Shown here piece by piece: positions 1 through 6,360 of a stretch of DNA of 7,134 nt. Origin of the DNA: an uncultured Flavobacteriaceae bacterium (GTDB lineage Bacteria; Bacteroidota; Bacteroidia; Flavobacteriales; Flavobacteriaceae). The number at the start of each line of letters is the position of its first letter. The stretch's first letter is position 1. The notes beneath the pieces are model-generated. The model worked only from the letters and a program-made list of their open reading frames with translations. It was not told the origin of the DNA and ran no database searches. A program made the translations under genes and the position numbers. The stretch is from NCBI GenBank assembly GCA_913052425.1, contig CAJXEG010000071.1, positions 1-7,134 on the forward strand, in the 5' to 3' direction.

Positions 1-454
1 TACAATATACACTTCCATTGGGATAGACTTCTTTGCCGGCAATGGAGCCCAAATTGATGATGTGTCCTGTTTTTCTGGAAATCATGGAGGGCAATGCGGC
101 CTTGGTCACATACATCAACCCTTTGACATTGCTGTCGATCATGGCATCCCAATCGTTCAAATCAGCTTTGTGGACGGGGTTGAGGCCGTGGGCATTTCCC
201 GCATTGTTGATCAAAATATCAATGGATGAAAAGGCTTCCGGCAGGGAATTGATCTTTTCAAAAACTTTTTTTCTATCCCTTACATCGAAAACCAAAAGAT
301 GCGAGGGGGTATCGAGTTGCGCCTGTAGTTTTTTTAAACGATTTTCTCTTCGGCCACACAAGATCAAGCGGGCCCCCTCGGCGGCCAATGCTTCTGCTGC
401 TGCCCAGCCAATCCCACTACTGGCTCCCGTAATCATGATGTTTTTTTCTTTCAT
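1..454 (-). CDS. SDR-family NAD(P)-dependent oxidoreductase, C-terminus cut by window edge
   Basis: Classical short-chain dehydrogenase/reductase, a cytosolic Rossmann enzyme that oxidises or reduces an alcohol/carbonyl with NAD(P)(H). The 151 residues present begin MKEKNIMITGASSGIG. They show the cofactor glycine motif TGASSGIG (9-16), Arg35-Arg36 after the second strand (suggesting NADP preference), Asp57 in a VFDV context, the NNAG motif (83-86), the active-site Asn109 (SNVKG), Ser137 (NLGS) and Tyr150. The Ser-Tyr spacing of 13 is the classical value. The following Lys of YxxxK lies outside the window, as does roughly the last 100 residues of a family that is usually near 250. I chose the start at 454 because it sits 8 residues before the glycine motif. 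An in-frame ATG at 502 would add a 16-residue Lys/Thr-rich leader and seems less likely. It resembles YdfG/serine 3-dehydrogenase-like SDRs, but the substrate cannot be told. It is divergent from the operon and not obviously related to it. Confidence 0.93.
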   Translation of the reverse strand, partial: MKEKNIMITGASSGIGWAAAEALAAEGARLILCGRRENRLKKLQAQLDTPSHLLVFDVRDRKKVFEKINSLPEAFSSIDILINNAGNAHGLNPVHKADLNDWDAMIDSNVKGLMYVTKAALPSMISRKTGHIINLGSIAGKEVYPNGSVYC

Positions 455-728
455 GGTTTTTTTTGTTTTTTGGATGGTCTCACAACAGCGATGAGCAGTC
501 ATTTTTTTCAACCGACAAAATCCGAAAGCGAGACCCTTAGGCTCTTGCTCAATTGTTTTATGTTAAGACCTCTCTACAGGGATTGCAAATTATCCTTTTT
601 CTCTTTTGTTTCTTTTTTAAATTCCCTTAAATTAGGATTTCTAAAATAGGGACTATTCCGGATAGAAAAAACCCCGTGAGACCCCTATTTTTAACCAATT
701 ATTAACAAGCTAACAAAAATTTTTTTTT

Positions 729-736
729 CAATTTTG
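729..736 (+). promoter_or_regulatory. Candidate Bacteroidota -7 box upstream of moxR
   Basis: CAATTTTG matches 7 of 8 positions of the Bacteroidota sigma-ABfr -7 consensus TAnnTTTG and lies 34 nt before the moxR ATG, which would leave a leader of about 30 nt. No good -33 TTTG/TTG element is found about 19-21 nt upstream; the DNA there is TTAACAAG-like. The match may be chance in AT-rich DNA. Confidence 0.25.
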
Positions 737-750
737 CACCCCAACAAAAT
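731..750. repeat. Short inverted repeat before moxR
   Basis: ATTTTG (731-736) is the exact reverse complement of CAAAAT (745-750), with an 8-nt C/A-rich spacer. It overlaps the candidate -7 box and would cover the start of the leader, so it could be an operator or a weak leader hairpin. All six pairs but one are A-T, and chance occurrence in such DNA is quite possible. Confidence 0.25.
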
Positions 751-770
751 GATTTAATAGGTACTTTACT

Positions 771-1778
771 ATGGAAGAAACAATGAATAAGGCTGTTGAC
801 ATTAAAGCGATCAACGAAAAGATCGAAAAAGAAAGTGCCTTTGTTGATCTGCTGACCCTCGAAATCAATAAGGTGATCATAGGACAAAAAGAGATGGTTG
901 AGCGTTTGCTCATCGGTCTATTGGGTCGCGGTCATATCCTTCTAGAAGGGGTTCCCGGTCTGGCCAAGACCCTTGCCATCAACACCCTCAGTCAAGCGGT
1001 AAAAGGTCAATTCAGTCGGGTTCAGTTTACCCCCGATTTACTTCCTGCAGATGTTATTGGAACGATGATTTACAACGTAAAAGAGAATGATTTTACGATC
1101 AAAAAAGGACCCGTATTTGCCAACTTTGTCTTGGCAGATGAGATCAACCGGGCCCCGGCTAAGGTCCAGTCAGCTTTGCTCGAAGCCATGCAGGAAAAGC
1201 AGGTAACCATTGGGGATACCACCTTTAAACTCCCTGCTCCCTTTTTGGTAATGGCCACTCAAAACCCCGTAGAGCAAGAGGGAACCTATCCCTTGCCAGA
1301 AGCTCAAGTGGATCGTTTTATGCTCAAAACCATTATTGATTATCCCAAGTTGGAGGAAGAACAAATTATTGTTCGTTCCAACCTTAACAATGTGAAAGAA
1401 AAAGTCAATGCTGTAGTAACCACCAAGCAGATTGAGACCGCGCAAGCCACCGTAAGGGAAATCTATATGGATGAAAAAATTGAAAAATACATCCTCGATC
1501 TGGTTTTTGCCACCCGTTATCCGGAACGCTACAACTTGGCCTCCATCAAACCCTTAATCAGTTTTGGTGCTTCTCCCCGTGGAAGTATCAATTTGGCCAC
1601 TGCTGCCAAATGTCACGCCTTTTTAAAACACCGAGGCTATGTCATTCCTGAAGATGTTCGTGCTGTCATATACGATGTATTGAGGCACCGTATCGGATTG
1701 ACTTACGAAGCCGAGGCAGAAAACGTGACCACTGAAGATTTGATCAGCCAAATCATCAATGAGGTTGAAGTCCCATAG
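771..1778 (+). CDS. moxR: MoxR-family AAA+ ATPase
   Basis: Cytosolic AAA+ ATPase of the MoxR branch (AAA_3 plus a helical lid domain), thought to remodel or load cofactors into partner VWA proteins using ATP. At 335 residues it is normal for the family. Visible motifs: Walker A GVPGLAKT (60-67), the MoxR-typical QFTPDLLPADVIG (85-97), Walker B FVLADE (119-124) followed by INRAPAKVQSALLEAMQE, sensor 1 ATQNP (162-166), EGTYPLPEAQVDRF (170-183) and sensor 2 GASPRG with Arg270. All nucleotide-handling residues appear intact. No signal peptide or TM segment is present. Translation may begin at 771 or at Met5 (783); neither has a Shine-Dalgarno sequence, which is usual in this phylum. It is the first gene of the block, 36 nt before the DUF58 gene, its usual partner. 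The symbol is a family-level name. Confidence 0.96.
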   Translation: MEETMNKAVDIKAINEKIEKESAFVDLLTLEINKVIIGQKEMVERLLIGLLGRGHILLEGVPGLAKTLAINTLSQAVKGQFSRVQFTPDLLPADVIGTMIYNVKENDFTIKKGPVFANFVLADEINRAPAKVQSALLEAMQEKQVTIGDTTFKLPAPFLVMATQNPVEQEGTYPLPEAQVDRFMLKTIIDYPKLEEEQIIVRSNLNNVKEKVNAVVTTKQIETAQATVREIYMDEKIEKYILDLVFATRYPERYNLASIKPLISFGASPRGSINLATAAKCHAFLKHRGYVIPEDVRAVIYDVLRHRIGLTYEAEAENVTTEDLISQIINEVEVP

Positions 1779-1814
1779 GACTTACGTCTTTTTTTACTTC
1801 AAATTCTAGCACCC

Positions 1815-2681
1815 ATGGACACTAAGGAGCTCTTAAAAAAAGTTCGTAAAATTGAAATCAAGACCCGTCGCTTGAGCGATGATATCTTTGGAGGAGAATA
1901 CCAAAGTACCTTCAAAGGTAGGGGAATGACTTTCAGTGAAGTGCGCCAATATCAATATGGGGATGATGTGAGAAGCATCGACTGGAATGTGACAGCCCGC
2001 TACAACGAACCCTTTGTAAAAGTTTTTGAGGAAGAAAGGGAGTTGACCCTCATGTTGATGATCGATGTCAGTGGATCAGAGTTGTTTGGTACTCAAGGAC
2101 AATTCAAGAGAGAGGAATTGACCGAAATCGCCGCAACATTGTCTTTTTCGGCCATGCAAAACAATGATAAAGTGGGATTGATCCTCTTTTCGGATCAGAT
2201 AGAATTGTTCATCCCACCCAAAAAAGGACGTTCTCATGTTTTGCGGATCATACGTGAACTTTTGGAATATAAACCCCAAAGTCAAAAAACGAGTATCAGC
2301 AATGCCCTTGAATTTTTATCGGGAGTGATGAAAAAGAGAGCCATAGTTTTTATGATGTCCGATTTTATGGACAGTGGCTATGAAAAGACCCTGAGGATCG
2401 TAGCCAAAAAACATGATCTAACAGGGATTAGAATTTACGACCGACACGAAGAAAATATGCCCAATATCGGTTTGGTTCCCATGTTGGACAACGAAACGGG
2501 TCAGACGGCTTGGGTCAATACCCAATCGGTCAGCGTTAGAAAAGCCTATGCAGACCAATACCGTTTTGTGGTGAGCGAATTTGAAAACCTTTTTCATAAA
2601 AATGGTGCAGGAACTTTGCACAGTAGGCTGGACGATAGCTATGTCAAAAAGTTGTTGAACTATTTTAAATCCAGAGGCTAA
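1815..2681 (+). CDS. DUF58 domain protein with MIDAS-type VWA fold (MoxR partner)
   Basis: A 288-residue soluble protein of the DUF58 family that almost always accompanies MoxR ATPases. The family signature GDDVRSIDWNVTAR is at 49-62, followed by EPFVKVFEEERE (65-76). A VWA-like domain follows, with metal-ion-dependent adhesion site residues DVSGS (Asp84, Ser86, Ser88), a candidate Thr at 159 (KTS) and Asp183 in the MSDFMD strand, so divalent-metal binding looks possible. There is no signal peptide or TM segment, so it should stay in the cytosol and could contact MoxR directly, unlike BatA and BatB. The start at 1815 has no Shine-Dalgarno sequence but gives the expected N-terminus (helical, Lys-rich, then RLSDDIFGGEYQSTFKGRG). 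The TAA stop abuts the next ATG with no gap, suggesting coupled translation. Its biochemical role is not established; 'VWA-like partner of MoxR' is family inference. Confidence 0.93.
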   Translation: MDTKELLKKVRKIEIKTRRLSDDIFGGEYQSTFKGRGMTFSEVRQYQYGDDVRSIDWNVTARYNEPFVKVFEEERELTLMLMIDVSGSELFGTQGQFKREELTEIAATLSFSAMQNNDKVGLILFSDQIELFIPPKKGRSHVLRIIRELLEYKPQSQKTSISNALEFLSGVMKKRAIVFMMSDFMDSGYEKTLRIVAKKHDLTGIRIYDRHEENMPNIGLVPMLDNETGQTAWVNTQSVSVRKAYADQYRFVVSEFENLFHKNGAGTLHSRLDDSYVKKLLNYFKSRG

Positions 2682-4316
2682 ATGAAGGGAAAGATTTTGC
2701 TTTTATGGGCCTGTCTCTTTTCTACACCTTTGCTTTTTGCCCAAATGGGCTATGATGTGCAAGTGGCAGTAGATACCACCAAAATGCGGATAGGAGAACA
2801 AATAGAATACATTCTTCAAGTAAAGGCTGACTCTGCCGCACAGATCACTTTTCCAGAGCAACCATTTTTTGCGCCTTTTGAAGTTTTAGAAGAAAGTCCT
2901 ATCGACACCATCAGAGCCCAAAGTCATTATCTTTTTACTAAAAAATACGCCCTGATACAGTTTGACTCCGGGGCCTACTGGTTGCCTCCCCAAAAGGTAA
3001 TGGTCAACGGTTTTTCCAAAATATCAGATTCCCTTCTGGTTCAGGTGGCTAACGTTCCGGTTGACACCCTCAAACAAAAACTTTTTGACATCAAACCCCT
3101 AGCAGAAGTAGCGCAAAATTTTGATGCCCTCACCCAAAGTATTGTTTATGGGGCATTGGCGGTATTATTATTGGTGGCATTGATTTACGCCTTTTTCTTT
3201 GCCAAAAAAAGAAGAGAAGAACGCAATAGAAAATTGCCTCCCTTCGAACGTGCGATTGAGGAACTAAAAGCCCTGGAAACCGTTACCCCCTCCTTACAAG
3301 AGGAATACAAACAGTACTATTCACGGCTGACCGATGTAGTGAGGCGCTATTTGGAAGAAGAAGCCAAAATCTCCGCACTGGAGAGCACCACCGATGAGCT
3401 GTTACTAAAATTAGAGGCTTTAAAACAATCGGGGCAGTTGGAGTTGGAAAGGGAAACGATCAAGAACCTCAAATCGGTTTTACAAACCGCCGATTTGGTC
3501 AAGTTTGCTCGATCTACCCCCGAGTTTGGCACTACCGCTAAAGACAGGGAATTGGTGGAGGGTGTAGTGATAGAAACCAAAGAGGCCTTGCCGGAACCCA
3601 CGCCCGAGGAGATTCGAGAGCGAGAAGAATACCGTCTTTTACTGGCCAAAAAAAGAAGAAAAAAACAGTTGCAGTGGGGCTTGGCGTCTGTTGGAATATT
3701 GATGATTTTAAGTTTGGGAATCGCCATAGGGATATATGGTTACTATCCGGTAAGAGATACCTTGGTGGGATATCCTACCATACAACTGAAAAATAAGGAG
3801 TGGGTGACCAGTCAATATGGAACCCCTCCCGTAAAAATTTCTACTCCGGAGGTATTGAGAAGGGTAAAAACAGAAAAGGGAGGTGCATTGCGTTTTTCCT
3901 CCGGCAATTACGATGCTCCTTTTTATATCGATCTGGTATTTACCAAAAAACCGCCGAAGCAGCAGGGAGAAGAAGCTCCTTCAAAAGAAGATCAGCAGGC
4001 CCAACAGAAAGAAAAAGTTCAAGAATTGATCAATGCCATCATCAACGATTTTCAATCCAGAGGGGCGGTCAACATACTTATCAAAGAGGAAGAAATCACT
4101 ACCTTATCTGGCATTCCGGCACTTAAAATTTTTGGAACACTCGATTACCCAAAAAAAGGAAAAAGTAAAAGAGTACGCTGCAATTACACCACTCATGTAT
4201 TTGATTTTGAACAGGGGGGGATCAACCTTACTTTGCTGTATGAAAAGGAGGATAGATATGGAGAATCCATTGAAAAAAGGGTCATGGACAGTTTTGAATT
4301 GATAAAAGAATTATAG
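2682..4316 (+). CDS. BatD-like/DUF4381-like two-TM protein with extra C-terminal periplasmic domain
   Basis: A 544-residue membrane protein of the Bat locus. Residues 1-20 form a type I signal peptide ending LLFA, with cleavage before Gln21. Residues 22-150 are beta-rich, with an Ig-like start resembling BatD (VQVAVDTTKMRIGEQIEY). TM1 is about 153-174 and TM2 about 331-353. The segment between them (175-330) is helical and charged and resembles DUF4381: PPFERAIEELKALE, YYSRLTDVVRRYLEEE, STTDELLLKLE and a DLVKFARSTPEFG motif. Both TM helices are flanked on that side by AKKRR, which places the segment in the cytosol. Residues 354-544 form a second periplasmic domain of unrecognised family, interrupted by a Gln/Lys-rich stretch (422-446). 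It abuts the DUF58 stop and ends 3 nt before batA. It occupies the 'orf3' slot of MoxR-Bat operons, probably as a membrane scaffold. The C-terminal domain is the least certain part. Confidence 0.88.
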   Translation: MKGKILLLWACLFSTPLLFAQMGYDVQVAVDTTKMRIGEQIEYILQVKADSAAQITFPEQPFFAPFEVLEESPIDTIRAQSHYLFTKKYALIQFDSGAYWLPPQKVMVNGFSKISDSLLVQVANVPVDTLKQKLFDIKPLAEVAQNFDALTQSIVYGALAVLLLVALIYAFFFAKKRREERNRKLPPFERAIEELKALETVTPSLQEEYKQYYSRLTDVVRRYLEEEAKISALESTTDELLLKLEALKQSGQLELERETIKNLKSVLQTADLVKFARSTPEFGTTAKDRELVEGVVIETKEALPEPTPEEIREREEYRLLLAKKRRKKQLQWGLASVGILMILSLGIAIGIYGYYPVRDTLVGYPTIQLKNKEWVTSQYGTPPVKISTPEVLRRVKTEKGGALRFSSGNYDAPFYIDLVFTKKPPKQQGEEAPSKEDQQAQQKEKVQELINAIINDFQSRGAVNILIKEEEITTLSGIPALKIFGTLDYPKKGKSKRVRCNYTTHVFDFEQGGINLTLLYEKEDRYGESIEKRVMDSFELIKEL

Positions 4317-4319
4317 AAG

Positions 4320-5324
4320 ATGTTTGAAGGTATTTACTTTGCGAATCCCGATTACCTTTGGTTGCTGCTTGCGCTGCCGCTGTTGGTGGGATGGTATGTC
4401 TTTAGCCGAAAAAAAACACAAGCGGTTTTAAAAATTTCTTCTCTCAATGGCTTTCGGGCAAAGTCCAGTTTTTTGGCCCAATTACAGCCTACCTTGTTTG
4501 TTCTGAGAATTTTGTCTCTCGCTTTGATTGTAATGGCTTTGGCCCGCCCCCAAACCATGGATGTCTCTACCCGAACCAAAACCAATAAAGGAATTGATAT
4601 CGTCATGGCCATAGACATTTCTTCCAGTATGTTGGCACAGGATCTAAAACCCAATCGCTTGACTGCCCTCAAAAGGGTAGCGGCGTCTTTTGTCGATGAC
4701 CGCATGAGCGACCGGATAGGATTGGTGATTTATGCGGGAGAAAGTTATACCAAAACCCCCATCACCAGCGATCGTGCTATTGTCAAAAATGCCTTGGGAG
4801 AAATTCAATTTGAGGGATTGATCGAGGATGGAACTGCTATTGGAATGGGATTGGCTACTTCGGTAAACCGTCTTAAAGACAGCCGTGCCAAAAGCAAGGT
4901 CATCATCCTGTTGACAGACGGGGTGAATAACTCCGGATTTATCGATCCTAAAATCGCCAGTGAATTGGCCGTAGAGTACGAAATTAAAACCTACACCATA
5001 GGATTGGGAAGTAATGGAACTGCAAGGGCACCCATAGGACTTTTACCCAATGGAAAATTCCAATACGGAATGACCAAGGTAGAAATTGATGAGGAATTGC
5101 TCAAGACCATTGCCGAAAAGACAGGAGGATTGTACTTCCGTGCAACCGATAATAAAAAGCTGGAGGAGATTTATGAGGAAATCAACAAGCTGGAAAAAAC
5201 CGAAATCGAGGAGTTTAAGTATTATAATTACGATGAAAAATTCAGGCCTTTGATATTGTTGGCATTGGCTTTTCTGTTTATAGAATGGTTAATGAGAAAT
5301 ACCCTTTTTAGAAGTTTTATTTGA
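4320..5324 (+). CDS. batA: BatA, membrane-anchored VWA protein
   Basis: A 334-residue VWA protein of the Bat (aerotolerance) system. It starts MFEGIYFANPDYLWLL, the typical BatA opening. TM1 is about 12-29, TM2 about 58-75 and TM3 about 308-325. The TM1-TM2 loop (30-57) carries many Lys/Arg residues and should be cytosolic, which places the VWA domain (about 90-295) in the periplasm. MIDAS residues are complete: DISSS (Asp99, Ser101, Ser103), Thr172 in EDGTAIGMG, and Asp200 in LLTDGVNN, so it probably binds Mg2+ or a similar ion. A Gly/Pro/Asn-rich insert (about 229-250) precedes the last helix, with TGGLYFRATD at 268-277. Identity is based on this architecture and on batB following 1 nt downstream. 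The start lies 3 nt after the preceding stop with no clear ribosome binding site, so coupling with the upstream gene is likely. Confidence 0.95.
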   Translation: MFEGIYFANPDYLWLLLALPLLVGWYVFSRKKTQAVLKISSLNGFRAKSSFLAQLQPTLFVLRILSLALIVMALARPQTMDVSTRTKTNKGIDIVMAIDISSSMLAQDLKPNRLTALKRVAASFVDDRMSDRIGLVIYAGESYTKTPITSDRAIVKNALGEIQFEGLIEDGTAIGMGLATSVNRLKDSRAKSKVIILLTDGVNNSGFIDPKIASELAVEYEIKTYTIGLGSNGTARAPIGLLPNGKFQYGMTKVEIDEELLKTIAEKTGGLYFRATDNKKLEEIYEEINKLEKTEIEEFKYYNYDEKFRPLILLALAFLFIEWLMRNTLFRSFI

Positions 5325-5325
5325 T

Positions 5326-6360
5326 ATGTATCAATTAGACGCACCTTTTTACTTTTATGGTTTGGGCATCTTGCCCATACTCTGGGTGGCCTATTTTTTG
5401 GTGATGGGATGGAAGCGACGTGCTCAAAACCGATTTGCCCACGTGGGCTTGATGGAAAAGTTAAGTCCTCACCGTTCAAAGTTCAAACCTGCCTTTAAAC
5501 TATTGATGCTTTCGCTCGGAATTTCCTTTTTGATCTTGGGTCTGGTGAATCCCAAAATAGGAACCCAACTGGAGACCGTAAAAAGGGAGGGTGTAGATAT
5601 TGTTTTTGCCATTGACGTATCCAAAAGTATGCTGGCAGAGGACATTGCCCCCAACCGATTAGAGAAGTCCAAACGCTTGGTGTCTGCCATCATCAATCAG
5701 TTGGCCAGTGACCGAATTGGCATCATTGCCTATGCTGCCCAAGCCATTCCTCAGTTGCCTATTACCACCGACTATGGAGCGGCCAAAATGTTTTTGCAAG
5801 CCCTCAATACCAATATGCTTTCCTCACAAGGAACAGCGCTGGATGCAGCCCTGGACCTCTCGGGAACTTATTTCGACGATGAGGATCAAACCAACAGGGT
5901 GGTCTTTTTGATTTCAGACGGAGAAGATCATTCTGAAGAAGGGGCCTCTGCCGCCCAAAGAGCTGCGAATATGGGGATCCGAATTTTTACTTTTGGTGTA
6001 GGCACCGACGAAGGGTCTCCCATTCCCATCAAACGCAATGGGGTGGTAGAGTCCTACAAAAAAGACATGAAAGGGGAGACCGTGATCACCAAAAGAAATC
6101 CTGTAATACTCCAAGAGATAGCTGAAGCAGCAGATGGGGAATATGTGGATGGAAACGATACCCAAGCAGTGGTGGATTTTGTGGCAGAAACGCTAAAAAA
6201 TATGGATAAAAAGGAATTTGAGGCCAAAAAATTTGTGAGCTACAAAGACCAGTTTCAGGCTTTTCTTTTTGCAGGATTCCTATTAATTTTGTTGGAGATG
6301 TTTCTTTTTGAAACCAAAACCAAATGGGTACAACGTCTAAATTTGTTCAACGAAAAATGA
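5326..6360 (+). CDS. batB: BatB, membrane-anchored VWA protein
   Basis: A 344-residue paralogue of the preceding batA with the same plan: TM1 about 9-28, a strongly basic cytosolic loop (29-56, WKRRAQNRFAHVG), TM2 about 57-74, a periplasmic VWA domain (about 88-290) and TM3 about 310-328. MIDAS residues are complete: DVSKS (Asp97, Ser99, Ser101), Thr170 in SQGTALDAAL, and Asp198 in LISDGEDH. The SDGEDH motif, the NPKIG segment after TM2 and the C-terminal FEAKKFVSYKDQFQ before TM3 are typical of BatB. It is a separate gene here, not fused to the TPR protein as in some other phyla. It starts 1 nt after the batA stop and its TGA overlaps the batC start, so the three are probably translated together. 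BatA and BatB are thought to form a complex at the inner membrane; the substrate is unknown. Confidence 0.95.
   Translation: MYQLDAPFYFYGLGILPILWVAYFLVMGWKRRAQNRFAHVGLMEKLSPHRSKFKPAFKLLMLSLGISFLILGLVNPKIGTQLETVKREGVDIVFAIDVSKSMLAEDIAPNRLEKSKRLVSAIINQLASDRIGIIAYAAQAIPQLPITTDYGAAKMFLQALNTNMLSSQGTALDAALDLSGTYFDDEDQTNRVVFLISDGEDHSEEGASAAQRAANMGIRIFTFGVGTDEGSPIPIKRNGVVESYKKDMKGETVITKRNPVILQEIAEAADGEYVDGNDTQAVVDFVAETLKNMDKKEFEAKKFVSYKDQFQAFLFAGFLLILLEMFLFETKTKWVQRLNLFNEK

Larger units (their letters stand above)
455..770. other. AT-rich divergent intergenic spacer
   Basis: This 316-base stretch separates the 5' end of the SDR gene from the 5' end of moxR, so it should carry both promoters. I see no convincing gene: the short open frames on either strand here lack family features. 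It is rich in T and A tracts (a T8 run at 721-728), with TTAAC words at 691-695 and 702-706 and TAAC at 711-714, roughly one helical turn apart. No tRNA-like or riboswitch-like structure and no strong terminator hairpin were recognised. A clear promoter for the SDR gene was not found on the minus strand. Confidence 0.7.

Noticed and set aside
33..494. Plus-strand open frame of 153 codons opposite the SDR gene
   Set aside because: The minus strand here encodes a clear SDR with every cofactor and catalytic motif; the plus-strand product has no recognisable features.
654..666. Near-palindrome CTATTCCGGATAG in the spacer as an operator or terminator
   Set aside because: Only the central TCCGGA is truly symmetric. 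The flanks need a bulge to pair, and there is no loop for a hairpin.
2682..2720. Possible lipoprotein signal in orf3 (LWAC, Cys11)
   Set aside because: Trp at -2 is wrong for a lipobox and Cys11 lies inside the hydrophobic core. A type I site after LLFA (residue 20) fits better.
3347..3727. Minus-strand 126-codon open frame inside orf3
   Set aside because: It is Ser-rich and motif-free, lying opposite a well-supported domain of the plus-strand protein, so it is a shadow.
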